Shown here piece after piece: positions 1 through 8,411 of a stretch of DNA of 64,000 nt (the stretch's first letter is position 1; each line of letters begins with the position of its first letter). Origin of the DNA: Algicella marina (GTDB lineage: Bacteria; Pseudomonadota; Alphaproteobacteria; Rhodobacterales; Rhodobacteraceae); contig NZ_CP046620.1 in the NCBI RefSeq assembly GCF_009931615.1, forward strand, positions 1,255,501-1,319,500. The letters are read 5' to 3'. Position numbers and translations under genes: made by a program. The notes under the pieces were generated by a model. That model did not search any database and was not told where the DNA came from. It was given only the letters and a program-made list of their open reading frames with translations.

Positions 1-1120
1 AGCGGCGGTAGGCGGTCGTCCATGCCTGCACGAACCCGAGTATTTCTTCTTTCGTCGTCGCGGGCCCCAGCGAGACGCGAATGGCCGAAGACGCCACCTC
101 GCCGTCGAACCCCATCGCCCGCAAGACCCGGCTTTCCTTCACCTTGCCGCTGGAACAGGCCGAGCCCGCCGAGACGGCATAACCCGCCAGGTCCATCTGC
201 ATCACCTGCGTCTCGCCCTTCCATCCCGGGATCGCGAAACACGATGTGTTGGCCAGGCGCGGCACGCCCCTGCCAAAGATAATAAGGTCTTCCGCCGCGG
301 CTTCCAGAGCCTCTTCCAGAATATTCCTGAGCGCCGCCACCCGCTCCCAGACGCCATCCGCCAGATCGCGCCGCGCCGCCTCCGCCGCCGCCCCGAAGCC
401 CGCGATGCCGATCACGTTCTCGGTGCCCGAGCGGCGGCCCATCTCCTGCCCGCCGCCACGAAGCCTCTGGCCGATCTCGCGCCCCGCGCCAACGACCAGC
501 GCACCAACCCCCTTTGCCGCGCCGAACTTGTGCCCCGACACCAGCGCGAACTCCGGCAACAATGCCGGATAGCGGCTCGGCATCTTGCCCAGTTCCTGCA
601 CGATATCCATCAGCACCGTCGTGCCCCGCTTGGTTTCCCGAATGGCCGCAATCACGGGCACCAGATCGTGGACGACCCCCGTCTCGCTGTTTGCCGACTG
701 CACGGCGACCATGTCGTCCCACATGCCATCGGCGAAGCTCTGCGAAGGCTTGCCGGGGCTGGAGATCGTGGGACGGATGGCGCCATCCGGCCCGACATCG
801 ATTACACACGCCCCGCCGAGGGAGTTGTTCCAGACGAAAACGCAGTCATGCTCCACGGCCGAGGTCGATACCGTCGCGAGATCCGGCTGCGCCATCGCCG
901 CCGCCTCCGTCGCCCCGCTGGTGAACACGATCTCGGAAGCCTCACAGCCCACCAGATCCGCCACCTGCCCGCGGGCCGTCTCGATCAACCCCTTGGCCGC
1001 ACGCCCCTCGGCATGCACACTCGAAGGATTGCCGAGAACATCCATCGCCGCGATCATCGCCGCCCGCGCCTCTGGCCGCAGCGGCGCCGTCGCGTTCCAG
1101 TCGAGATAGACCCGGCTCAA
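1..1120 (-). CDS. iscS: Cysteine desulfurase (group I, NifS/IscS type), 3' end cut by window edge
   Basis: PLP-dependent class V aminotransferase that takes sulfur from L-cysteine for Fe-S cluster assembly. About 373 codons are visible; the C-terminus lies left of the window. The N-terminus reads SRVYLDWNATAPLRPEARAA, typical of the family. The PLP lysine is in VSGHKFGAAKG, and the active-site cysteine lies in SAGSACSSGKVKESR near the visible end. That SGSACSS-type loop marks group I (IscS/NifS) rather than SufS. No ATG fits, so I chose TTG at 1120, where the homologous part begins. It is downstream of iscR on the same strand, the usual head of the Rhodobacterales isc/suf operon, so sufB or sufC genes may follow outside the window. 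Function is clear; the exact start is less certain. Confidence 0.93.
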   Translation of the reverse strand, partial: MSRVYLDWNATAPLRPEARAAMIAAMDVLGNPSSVHAEGRAAKGLIETARGQVADLVGCEASEIVFTSGATEAAAMAQPDLATVSTSAVEHDCVFVWNNSLGGACVIDVGPDGAIRPTISSPGKPSQSFADGMWDDMVAVQSANSETGVVHDLVPVIAAIRETKRGTTVLMDIVQELGKMPSRYPALLPEFALVSGHKFGAAKGVGALVVGAGREIGQRLRGGGQEMGRRSGTENVIGIAGFGAAAEAARRDLADGVWERVAALRNILEEALEAAAEDLIIFGRGVPRLANTSCFAIPGWKGETQVMQMDLAGYAVSAGSACSSGKVKESRVLRAMGFDGEVASSAIRVSLGPATTKEEILGFVQAWTTAYRR

Positions 1121-1246
1121 CCCTGCCCCCCTTCGCGCGTCACGCCAGACGGGCGTCCGCCATCCCTGGCCGGACCCCGTCCCTCATCTTTCCCCAAATA
1201 TCCCCGCCGGAGGCATCCGGCGTCCAACACATGCACCGCCGCCGGT

Positions 1247-1705
1247 CTATTCATCGACCAGCTCCACAAAGGCCGGCACCGCCGGGCACGGCGCCATCGC
1301 GTCGCCGACGATATCGGCCAGCCGGGTCTGGTGCAGGAACACGTAGACATGCGCCGAAAGCTGCTCCCACAGCTTGTCGGTCAGCACCGTCGCTTCGGTG
1401 GCGTTGATGGCGCCCGAGGCGCCCGCGCCCCGGCTCAGCGCGTCCATCGTCTCGTCGACCGCGCCCAGCACCTCGGAGATGCGGATCTTTTCGGGCGCGC
1501 GTGCAAGCCGGTAGCCGCCGCCGGGCCCGCGCACGCTCTCCACGATCTCGGCGCGGCGAAGCTTGACGAACAACTGTTCGAGATAGGCCAGCGAAATGTC
1601 CTGCCGCTCGGAGATCTCCGACAGGGCCACCAGCCTGCCGCTGCCTTCCCTGGCCAGATCGGTCAGCGCGATCATGGCGTAACGGCCCTTTGTGCTCAGT
1701 TTCAT
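1247..1705 (-). CDS. iscR: Rrf2-family Fe-S regulator IscR, single-cysteine type
   Basis: A 152-residue Rrf2 winged-helix regulator. It starts at the conserved MKLSTKGRYAMIALTDLA, which is preferred over an upstream in-frame start that adds 11 unconserved residues. The helix-turn-helix is around ISERQDISLAYLEQLFVKLR, followed by the wing RGPGGGYRLAR. The three closely spaced cysteines that bind the cluster in E. coli IscR (C92, C98, C104) are missing: that segment reads SRGAGASGAINATEA. The only cysteine is C140, in MAPCPAVP. Rhodobacter sphaeroides IscR is known for the same single-cysteine arrangement. It heads the operon with the cysteine desulfurase and has an Irr-type palindrome about 90 bp upstream, so joint control by iron and Fe-S status is likely. 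Confidence 0.95.
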   Translation of the reverse strand: MKLSTKGRYAMIALTDLAREGSGRLVALSEISERQDISLAYLEQLFVKLRRAEIVESVRGPGGGYRLARAPEKIRISEVLGAVDETMDALSRGAGASGAINATEATVLTDKLWEQLSAHVYVFLHQTRLADIVGDAMAPCPAVPAFVELVDE

Positions 1706-1790
1706 GTCCGCCCCGCCACCCTTATCCAGTTGACGCATCGCGCCACACGTCTTACCTAACCCGGACGTTCAGGGGTGATACGTCCCGGAA

Positions 1791-1807
1791 ATTAGAATGG
1801 TTCTAGG
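1791..1807. promoter_or_regulatory. Irr-box / iron control element between iscR and the divergent hydrolase gene
   Basis: The palindrome TTAGAA-TGG-TTCTAG closely matches the ICE/Irr box (TTTAGAA-N3-TTCTAAA) that the haem-responsive Fur-family regulator Irr binds in alphaproteobacteria. It lies about 86 bp upstream of iscR and 56 bp upstream of the hydrolase start. Irr control of the isc/suf operon is established in Rhodobacterales by comparative genomics. Occupancy here is inferred. Confidence 0.7.
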
Positions 1808-1862
1808 TTACCCGAGCGATTCCGTCAAGGAAGCCCCGGCGTGCCGCAGCGAGAGGCCAAAG

Positions 1863-2513
1863 ATGCCCGAAGTGATTTTCCCCGGCCCCGAAGGCCGACT
1901 GGAAGGCCGATACCACCCGCAGAAGAACAAGGATGCCCCCGTCGCAATCATCCTGCATCCGCATCCGCAGTTCGGCGGCACGATGAACAACAAGGTCGTC
2001 TACAACCTTCACTACGCCTTTCATGAAATGGGCTTTACCGTCCTGCGCTTCAACTTCCGCGGCGTCGGCCGCAGCCAGGGCGAGTATGATCAGGGTGTCG
2101 GCGAACTGTCCGATGCCGCCTCAGCGCTCGATTACCTGCAGGCCCTGAACCCCAATGCCAAGGGCTGCTGGGTCGCCGGCTTCTCCTTCGGCGCATGGAT
2201 CGGCATGCAGCTCCTGATGCGGCGGCCGGAAATCCAGGGCTTCATCTCCGTCGCCCCGCCGGCCAACATGTACGACTTTTCCTTCCTCGCCCCCTGCCCC
2301 TCCTCCGGCCTGATCATCAACGGCTCGGGTGACCGGGTGGTCCCGCCAGCGGATATCGTCTCCCTGTCGGACAAGCTGAAGCAGCAGAAGGGCATCACCA
2401 TCACCCACGAGGTGATCGAGGGCGCCGGCCACTTCTTCGACCCCGGCATGGAGGAAATGATCGGCCACGTCGACGCTTACGTCCGCCGCCGGATGACCGA
2501 AACCAGCCGCTGA
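1863..2513 (+). CDS. Small alpha/beta hydrolase
   Basis: A 216-residue cytosolic alpha/beta-hydrolase of the dienelactone-hydrolase-like type often found beside the suf operon of Rhodobacterales. Visible elements are the oxyanion-region HPHPQFGGTMNNKVV, the strand FRGVGRSQGEYD, the nucleophile elbow GFSFGAWIG (Ser in G-F-S-F-G), the acid in INGSGDRVVPP and the catalytic His in EGAGHFF. The start at 1863 is preferred because of an upstream GAGAGG and the conserved beginning MPEVIFPGPEGRLEG. Earlier in-frame starts add residues without a good ribosome-binding site. It diverges from iscR over a shared 157-bp region with the Irr box. The substrate is unknown. Confidence 0.85.
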   Translation: MPEVIFPGPEGRLEGRYHPQKNKDAPVAIILHPHPQFGGTMNNKVVYNLHYAFHEMGFTVLRFNFRGVGRSQGEYDQGVGELSDAASALDYLQALNPNAKGCWVAGFSFGAWIGMQLLMRRPEIQGFISVAPPANMYDFSFLAPCPSSGLIINGSGDRVVPPADIVSLSDKLKQQKGITITHEVIEGAGHFFDPGMEEMIGHVDAYVRRRMTETSR

Positions 2514-2723
2514 AGCGCAAGTGGCCGCCGTCTCGCACGGCGGTCCGCGCCGGTGTCCCGCATCGCGTCCATCCTTCCCCGTTCCCACTGGCGCAGCCCG
2601 GGTCGTGGCGTCCTGTTGAACAGACCTTCCGGTTTCGCCGCCGCGCCCGCTGCTTGATTGCACGCGCCCCGGTTGCCATTCTCTCCGCCCACCCGCATAA
2701 ATCCGGAAAAGCAAGAGCAGCCC

Positions 2724-3734
2724 ATGGCCCGTGCCACCCTCACGATTGATCTCGATGCCATCGCCGCCAACTGGCGCGCGCTCGATGCGCTCTCGGCAGC
2801 GTCCGTCGAAACCGGCGCGGTCGTCAAGGCGGATGCCTACGGCCTCGGCATCGCCCGTGTCGCCCCCGCGCTGGCAGCCGCAGGTGCCCGCAGCTTCTTC
2901 GTGGCGCTGGCGGAGGAAGGTGCCGAACTGCGGCGGATCCTCGGCGCGGGCCCGTCCATCCATATCTTTTCCGGCCACATGCCGGGCGATGCTCCGCTGC
3001 TCGCGGCCCACGACCTCATCCCGCTGCTCAACTCCGTCCGACAGGTGAAGCGGCATCGCCAGGCCCTTCCCGGCCGTGCCTACGGGCTGCAACTCAACTC
3101 CGGCATGAACCGTCTCGGCATCGAGCCCGGTGCCGTGCCGCCAGGCCTCGCACCCGTGCTCACCATCTCTCACCTCGCCTGTGCCGACACGCCCCATCAC
3201 CCCGAAAACGCCCGCCAGCGCGCCGCCTTCGCGCCGGAGGGCCGCGCCTCTCTCGCCGCCACTGGCGGCACCCTGCTCGGCGCGGAGTTTCATTGCGATC
3301 TCACCCGCCCCGGCATCGGCCTCTATGGCGGATATCCGTTCACCGCGGCGCGACCGGTCGTTGCCCTCGATCTGCCGGTCATCCAGACACGCACCATCGC
3401 GGCAGGAGAGACGGTCGGCTATGGTGCCACCTGGCGCGCCACCCGCCCCAGCCGCATCGCAACCGTCTCAGCCGGCTACGCAGACGGCCTGATCCGCGCC
3501 ATGGGCAACCGTGCCTGCCTCTTCCACGGCACCACCGCCTGCCCGCTTGTCGGCCGCGTGTCGATGGATGTCATCACCGTCGATATTACCGATACGGCGG
3601 ACCGGCCCGAGAGCCTTTCGATCCTTGGCCCGCAGCAGCGCATCGACACCCTCGCCGAGGCCGCCGGCACGATCGGCTATGAAATCCTGACAAGTCTTGG
3701 AACCCGCTACAATCGCGTCTACAAGGGCGGTTGA
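2724..3734 (+). CDS. alr: Alanine racemase
   Basis: PLP enzyme that interconverts L- and D-alanine for peptidoglycan; 336 residues, slightly shorter than most family members. The PLP-binding lysine is K35 in [10 protein letters not shown]. The second catalytic residue is the tyrosine of VGYGATWRA, and the conserved SAGYADG and VGRVSMDVI blocks follow. The start ATG at 2724 follows an AGAGCAG ribosome-binding site; the longer upstream reading is not conserved. The 210 bp before it hold no recognisable gene. The next gene, mlaE, begins 13 bp after the stop, so the three genes to 5294 probably form one transcript. Confidence 0.95.
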   Translation: MARATLTIDLDAIAANWRALDALSAASVETGAVVKADAYGLGIARVAPALAAAGARSFFVALAEEGAELRRILGAGPSIHIFSGHMPGDAPLLAAHDLIPLLNSVRQVKRHRQALPGRAYGLQLNSGMNRLGIEPGAVPPGLAPVLTISHLACADTPHHPENARQRAAFAPEGRASLAATGGTLLGAEFHCDLTRPGIGLYGGYPFTAARPVVALDLPVIQTRTIAAGETVGYGATWRATRPSRIATVSAGYADGLIRAMGNRACLFHGTTACPLVGRVSMDVITVDITDTADRPESLSILGPQQRIDTLAEAAGTIGYEILTSLGTRYNRVYKGG

Positions 3735-3747
3735 ACAAGGAACTCCC

Positions 3748-4542
3748 ATGCCGATCGCAAACGTATTTCAAGACTTTCTGGCCTCCATCGGGCGGTCCGT
3801 ACTGGCACTCTGCACTGCCATCGGCCGGCTGGTGCTCTTCGTGGCCGAAACGCTGTCCCACCTCGTCCGCCCGCCGTTCTATCCGCTGGAACTCGGCCAG
3901 CAGATCATGCGCATCGGTTACTTCTCGCTGCCCGTGGTCGGCCTCACCGCGCTGTTCACCGGCGCCGCCCTTGCCCTGCAGATCTATGAGGGCGGCTCGC
4001 GCTTCAACGCCGTTTCGGTCGTGCCCTCGATCGTCGCCATCGGCATGGTCCGCGAACTCGGCCCCGTGCTCGGCGGGCTGATGGTCGCCGCCCGCGTCTC
4101 GTCCTCCGTGGCCGCCGAACTCGGCACCATGAGGGTGACGGAACAAATCGACGCGCTGACGACCCTCTCCACCAACCCGATGAAATACCTCGTCGTTCCC
4201 CGCGTCCTCGCCGCCACGCTCACCCTGCCGGTGCTGGTACTGGTCGGCGACATCATTGGCATCATGGGCGGCTTTCTCGTCGGCACCTCGCGGCTGAACC
4301 TCAACGCCGCCGCCTACATCCAGAACACGTGGGAGTTTCTGGAGACGGGTGACATCGTCTCCGGCCTCGTCAAGGCTGCCTTCTTCGGCTTCATCGTTGC
4401 GATGATGGGCTGCTATCACGGTTACAATTCCGGCCGTGGCGCCCAGGGCGTCGGCCAGGCGACGACCAACGCCGTCGTCTCCGCCGCTATCCTGATCTTC
4501 GCCTCCAACTATCTGCTTACGGAGATCTTCTTCGCCTCATGA
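3748..4542 (+). CDS. mlaE: MlaE-type ABC transporter permease
   Basis: A 264-residue inner-membrane permease of the MlaE/YrbE family, which moves phospholipids between inner and outer membrane together with MlaF and an MCE-domain protein. Five to six hydrophobic segments are visible. The conserved core includes GAALALQIYEGG, VRELGPVLGGLMVAARVSS and AAELGTMRVTEQIDAL, the hallmark of the family. The ATG at 3748 is chosen because everything upstream overlaps alr. It overlaps mlaF by 4 bp (ATGA), indicating translational coupling. No mlaD (MCE) gene follows, which is discussed in the findings. Confidence 0.93.
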   Translation: MPIANVFQDFLASIGRSVLALCTAIGRLVLFVAETLSHLVRPPFYPLELGQQIMRIGYFSLPVVGLTALFTGAALALQIYEGGSRFNAVSVVPSIVAIGMVRELGPVLGGLMVAARVSSSVAAELGTMRVTEQIDALTTLSTNPMKYLVVPRVLAATLTLPVLVLVGDIIGIMGGFLVGTSRLNLNAAAYIQNTWEFLETGDIVSGLVKAAFFGFIVAMMGCYHGYNSGRGAQGVGQATTNAVVSAAILIFASNYLLTEIFFAS

Positions 4543-5294
4543 CGACTCCCAAGATCGAACTGAAGAACGTCCACAAGGCCTTCGGGCCGAAAAAGGTGCT
4601 GCAAGGCGTCGATCTCGCCGTCGACAAGGGCGAGAGCATGGTCATCATCGGCGGGTCGGGCACCGGCAAATCGGTGACGATCAAATCCGTGCTCGGCATC
4701 ATCACGCCCGACAGCGGCGAGATCCTGATCGACGGCAAACCGCAGGGTCGCGACCGCGACGCGTTCCTTGCCCAGTTCGGCATGCTGTTTCAGGGCGGTG
4801 CGCTGTTTGACAGCCTTACAGTCTGGCAGAACGTCGCCTTCCGGTTGCTGCGCGGTTCACTGAAAAAGCCGAAGGCGGAGGCACGGGAGATCGCCATCGA
4901 GAAACTGCGCCGCGTCGGCCTGAAACCCGATGTCGCCGATCTCTTTCCTGCGGAGCTTTCGGGCGGCATGCAAAAGCGCGTCGGCCTCGCCCGCGCCATC
5001 GCCGCCGAACCCGACATCATCTTTTTCGACGAACCGACAACGGGGCTCGACCCGATCATGTCTGGCGTCATCAACGAGCTTATCCGCGAAATCGTGGTGG
5101 AGATGGGCGCCACGGCCATGACCATCACCCACGATATGAGCTCCGTCCGCGCCATCGCCGACAAGGTCGCGATGATTCACGAAGGTGTCGTGCAGTGGTC
5201 CGGCCCGATCAGCCAGCTTGAAACCTCCGGCGATCCCTACCTCGACCAGTTCCTTCACGGCCGCGCCGAAGGCCCGATCGAAGCGGTGCGCTGA
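4539..5294 (+). CDS. mlaF: MlaF-type ABC transporter ATP-binding protein
   Basis: A 251-residue ATPase of the Mla phospholipid-trafficking family. Walker A is GGSGTGKS (residues 38-45), the Q-loop is in MLFQGGALFD, the signature is LSGGMQKR, Walker B is IIFFDEPTTGLDP and the switch histidine is in TITHDMSS. The LFQGGALFDSLTVWQN stretch is characteristic of MlaF rather than other importers. It begins at an ATG overlapping the mlaE stop. The transcript appears to end after it, because the next gene is 145 bp away and belongs to another family. Confidence 0.94.
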   Translation: MTTPKIELKNVHKAFGPKKVLQGVDLAVDKGESMVIIGGSGTGKSVTIKSVLGIITPDSGEILIDGKPQGRDRDAFLAQFGMLFQGGALFDSLTVWQNVAFRLLRGSLKKPKAEAREIAIEKLRRVGLKPDVADLFPAELSGGMQKRVGLARAIAAEPDIIFFDEPTTGLDPIMSGVINELIREIVVEMGATAMTITHDMSSVRAIADKVAMIHEGVVQWSGPISQLETSGDPYLDQFLHGRAEGPIEAVR

Positions 5295-5439
5295 CTGGCG
5301 CGATGCACTGCCGTCGTGCGATGTTCAATCACCGGCTCAGACAGGCTGCGAGTGTCCGCGCAGAAGCGGTCTCCGGACTTCGTATTGAACTTGTCCTCCC
5401 GTGCTGAAATCCTGCGCAACGAATGAAGGGGGACAAGTC

Positions 5440-6585
5440 TTGCATTTCATCAGATCATTCGGGCCCGCTGTCCCCCGCGTTTCGCTGAGCGAAGCATTCC
5501 GGGCTGGCGTTGGCGCTCTCACTGGGCTGGGCGTCAGCGGCGTCTTCCTGCTGTCGCCCGAAATCGACGTCAACACCGGCCTGTATCTCGTCGCCCCTTT
5601 CGGTGCCAGCGCGGTCCTGTTGTTTGCCGTGCCCAACAGCCCTCTTGCACAACCGTGGTCTGCAATCGTCGGCAATACCGTGGCGGCGGTAATCGGCATT
5701 GCCCTGTCCATTGTCATCGCCGATCCCGTTCTGCGGATCCCGCTGGCCGTGGGCCTCTCCATCATGGCGATGATACTCTGCCGTGCCGTCCATCCCCCTG
5801 CGGGCGCCGTTGCCATGACCGCTGCCATGAGCCCCGAAGCCGTCGACCATCTGGGTTTCTGGTTCGCGCTGACGCCGGTTGCGACGGGCACCGCAATGCT
5901 CGTCGCGCTGGCGATGGTCTACGCAAGGCTGACGCAACGCACTTACCCTTTTCGCCAGTTCGAAGCGGCCGGACAATCGGGGCGCGAGGATCGCAAACCC
6001 GTTGAACGCCTTGGTCTGTCCGAAGGCGAATTGACCGAATTGCTGGAACGCTACCGGCAAGCGTTCAACCTTGGCGTCGAGGATCTCGCCCGGTTGATCG
6101 GCGCGGCCGAATTGCAGGCGGCCTCTCACGGCATGGGGCCAATGGTCGCCGAGGATTTCATGTCCCGCGATCTGATCACGGTCCGCCCCGACACCCGCTT
6201 GGCCGAGGTCGCAGACCTGTTCAGAAACCACAGGTTCAAATCGCTGCCCGTTGTCGGGCCCGATGCAAAGTTCCTCGGCGTCATTTTCCAGATCCACCTG
6301 ATCAGCGAGGCGAGAAACGACGCCCTGCGGCTGGAACGCGGATTCCTGTCAGCCTTCAAGCGCCTGCTGGACCGCCATCGTGAAAAACCGATCCGCGCAG
6401 GCGACATCATGAGTGTCGCCGGGCCAAGAGCGACAACCCAAACGCCGATCGCCGCCTTCATTTCCCTGATGGCGGATGGCACCGTCGACGCCATCCCCGT
6501 CCTGAAATCCGGTCAGGTCGTAGGGATCGTCACACAAACGGATATCGTCGCGGCCATGGCGCGGCAAATCGTGCGAACGGAATAA
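5440..6585 (+). CDS. HPP-family membrane protein with two CBS domains
   Basis: A 381-residue fusion. Residues 1 to about 165 form the HPP domain with four or five membrane helices and the naming motif AVHPPAGAVAMTAA. A soluble linker follows, then two CBS domains: AEDFMSRDLITVRPDT and AGDIMSVAGPR with GIVTQTDIVAAM. Plant HPP proteins act as chloroplast nitrite transporters; the bacterial substrate is unknown. The CBS pair suggests adenine-nucleotide or ionic control. I chose TTG at 5440 because AAGGGGGA sits six bases upstream. A GTG at 5401 in the same frame lacks such a site. It is monocistronic and ends in a strong hairpin shared with the convergent anti-sigma gene. Confidence 0.85.
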   Translation: MHFIRSFGPAVPRVSLSEAFRAGVGALTGLGVSGVFLLSPEIDVNTGLYLVAPFGASAVLLFAVPNSPLAQPWSAIVGNTVAAVIGIALSIVIADPVLRIPLAVGLSIMAMILCRAVHPPAGAVAMTAAMSPEAVDHLGFWFALTPVATGTAMLVALAMVYARLTQRTYPFRQFEAAGQSGREDRKPVERLGLSEGELTELLERYRQAFNLGVEDLARLIGAAELQAASHGMGPMVAEDFMSRDLITVRPDTRLAEVADLFRNHRFKSLPVVGPDAKFLGVIFQIHLISEARNDALRLERGFLSAFKRLLDRHREKPIRAGDIMSVAGPRATTQTPIAAFISLMADGTVDAIPVLKSGQVVGIVTQTDIVAAMARQIVRTE

Positions 6586-6595
6586 CGCCCGCGTG

Positions 6596-6624
6596 GCCCA
6601 GCCGGTCACGCAAACCGGCTGGGC
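6596..6624. terminator. Hairpin between convergent HPP and anti-sigma genes
   Basis: A perfect 11-bp GC-rich stem (GCCCAGCCGGT paired with ACCGGCTGGGC) with a 7-base loop lies between two converging stops at 6585 and 6641. There is no clear U-tract on either strand, so it could be a weak bidirectional terminator or an RNA-end stabiliser. Confidence 0.6.
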
Positions 6625-6640
6625 AACGGCCGTTGAAAGG

Positions 6641-7315
6641 TCAGATCTGTTCCGGCTCGCCCTGTGCCAGCACGTCGCCTGTAGGCAGCCCGGTCGGGGA
6701 ACCGCCCGGCGGCTCGTCGGAGATGGCGAAGTGGAAGCCCTCGTCGCGCACGTTCAGTGTCGACGGCAGGTCAAAGACAAAGGCCTCGCCCTCCGGCAAC
6801 ACGCCGACGGAGACGGGCGCACCCTGCCCCTCGGCGGCCCACAACTGCAAAGCCCTGCCCGGCACCGGCTCGCCTTCACGCAGGCGCACCGTGATATTGC
6901 CCGAGGCGGCGTCATACGTCACCAGCACCCGCAACTCCCCGTCGGCAGAGGCGATCTCGCTCAGGTATCTCGGCGTTTCCGCTGGTTGCAGCAGCAGCAA
7001 CCCGGCCACAACAGCAGCCAGTCCCGCGGTTGCACCCTGCCAGAGCCAGAGCCGGCTCAGGAACCCGCCACTTGACGCAGGCGCGCCGAACAGGCGCTCT
7101 TCCAGCCGGCGCTTGACGGATGCCGCCACCGCTTCCGGCGCGACCTCCTCGGCCAGCACCGCCAGGCGTTCCTGCCATTCGGCCACGTCGGCGCGAAAGC
7201 CGGGCATGGCGCGATAGCGCCGCTCCGCCTCGATCAGCTCGTCGCCGTCGAGCAAGCCAAGCGCATACTCCGCCGCCAGTGCCTCGTCGCCTTCGATTTC
7301 GTCCTCGATACTCAC
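6641..7315 (-). CDS. Anti-sigma factor, RskA family
   Basis: A 224-residue membrane-anchored anti-sigma factor. The N-terminal cytoplasmic part (EALAAEYALGLLDGDELIEAE) resembles the sigma-binding region of RskA/ChrR-like proteins. A single membrane helix follows around TAGLAAVVAGLLLL. The periplasmic C-terminal domain has the RskA-type pattern, with LQLWAAEGQGAPVSVGVLP and FHFAISDEPPGGSPTGLPTG. It overlaps the sigma gene by 4 bp (ATGA), as is usual for such pairs, and presumably sequesters that sigma factor at the membrane. No cysteine- or histidine-rich zinc motif is visible, so a redox mechanism is not suggested. Confidence 0.88.
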   Translation of the reverse strand: MSIEDEIEGDEALAAEYALGLLDGDELIEAERRYRAMPGFRADVAEWQERLAVLAEEVAPEAVAASVKRRLEERLFGAPASSGGFLSRLWLWQGATAGLAAVVAGLLLLQPAETPRYLSEIASADGELRVLVTYDAASGNITVRLREGEPVPGRALQLWAAEGQGAPVSVGVLPEGEAFVFDLPSTLNVRDEGFHFAISDEPPGGSPTGLPTGDVLAQGEPEQI

Positions 7316-7854
7316 CTACTCATGCACTCCCGCAAACTGATCAGGCCGCGCCGCAGCCACGTCCGCACCGTGTTGACCGGCATGTCGAACGAACTCGCAA
7401 GTTCGGCATAGCTCCAGCCATTCAGGTAGACGGCCTTCACCGCCTCCGCCCGCTGCTCCTCCAGCTCGCCAAGACAGCCGTTCAGGCGCTTGGCATCGGA
7501 TGCGGCAATCGCCGCGCCTTCCGGCGTCACGCCCGGCGCCGGAAGCACCTCGGCATAATCCGACAGGTCGGCATCCGGTTTCGTCCGCCGCAACCGGTCG
7601 ATTGCGGTATTGCGCGCGATCGTGATCAGCCACGTCATCGGCGACAGGCCGTTGACCTGGTAGCGGTCGGCGTTCTTCCAGACTTTGACGAATGTATCCT
7701 GCATCGCATCCTCGGCGAGTGAGCGTTCCTTCAAGATACGGAGGCACACACCGAATAGTTTCGCAGATGTCGCATCATAAAGCTCGGAAAACGCCGCTCT
7801 GTCATGCAGGGCGATCCGCGCGATCAGTTCAGAGATCCTGTCAGGGTTGTTCAC
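7312..7854 (-). CDS. ECF RNA polymerase sigma factor
   Basis: A 180-residue extracytoplasmic-function sigma factor. The sigma-2 region spans AFSELYDATSAKLFGVCLRI to DTFVKVWKNADRYQ, with LSPMTWLITIARNTAIDRLR recognising the -10 element. Sigma-4 covers EQRAEAVKAVYLNGWSYAEL and DMPVNTVRTWLRRGL. Translation is placed at GTG 7854, preceded by GGACGGA; the longer in-frame reading adds 48 arginine-rich, unconserved residues. Its stop overlaps the anti-sigma start. The pair resembles the SigK/RskA group. The target regulon cannot be told from this window; the small secreted protein and the Hint gene are the nearest candidates. Confidence 0.92.
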   Translation of the reverse strand: MNNPDRISELIARIALHDRAAFSELYDATSAKLFGVCLRILKERSLAEDAMQDTFVKVWKNADRYQVNGLSPMTWLITIARNTAIDRLRRTKPDADLSDYAEVLPAPGVTPEGAAIAASDAKRLNGCLGELEEQRAEAVKAVYLNGWSYAELASSFDMPVNTVRTWLRRGLISLRECMSR

Positions 7855-8109
7855 GATAGTAGATCCGTCCGTTCTCCGCGGGGTCAGGCCCTTGCGCCGC
7901 AGTGGTCGCGGCCTTCCCGACCGTTTGGCAAACGCCCCCACTCGATCGCATCTATTGAATACTTCACCTCGCACAGGCGTGAAACCCCTTAAAATCAAAG
8001 GTTAAAAAAATTAACTATTTTTTGGCATCGGGTGAAACTTCCCGCACAGCCGCTGCGTGTATGGTCCATGGGCGGCAGTTGCCGTGCCCCTGAAGACACC
8101 GGAGCCAGC

Positions 8110-8373
8110 ATGAAGATCCCCCTTCTGACGATCGCCGTTTCCCTGCTTGCAGGCGTATCTCCCGCGATTACTGCTGACACCGCTGCGCTTCATCCGTCGG
8201 GCACACGACTTCAGTCGCCCGGATTTGTTCAGGTCACGAAGATGTCCCGGGGGGGAATGAATCTTCGTGCGTCGGCTCACGCCGGCGGGACGGGAAGTTC
8301 CGGCTCTTATACACGGCCGAATCCCGACAGCCTGGGCGAATCCAATCAGGTGGGTATCCCGGGCGAAGTGTGA
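8110..8373 (+). CDS. Small secreted protein of unknown function
   Basis: An 87-residue open frame starting at ATG 8110. It begins with a convincing signal peptide (MKIPLLTIAVSLLAGVSPAITA, probable cleavage after ITA or nearby). The mature part of about 65 residues is rich in Gly, Ser and Pro, with no cysteines and no domain I recognise. A hairpin terminator follows 38 bp after the stop, which supports a real transcript. It diverges from the ECF sigma gene across 255 bp, and could be a target of that sigma factor. I cannot name a function. The 7855-8109 interval before it holds an AT-rich stretch (7990-8022) but no other gene. Confidence 0.5.
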   Translation: MKIPLLTIAVSLLAGVSPAITADTAALHPSGTRLQSPGFVQVTKMSRGGMNLRASAHAGGTGSSGSYTRPNPDSLGESNQVGIPGEV

Positions 8374-8411
8374 CCCCAAGTAACAGGTTCGCGTTTAACG
8401 GGAAACCACCA

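Noticed and set aside
530-1759. 409-residue plus-strand frame over iscS and iscR
   Set aside because: Complementary to clear cysteine desulfurase and IscR sequence; no domain content of its own.
2121-3293. 390-residue open frame on the minus strand across the hydrolase and alr
   Set aside because: It is antisense to two well-supported genes, has no ribosome-binding site and its composition is that of a high-GC shadow frame.
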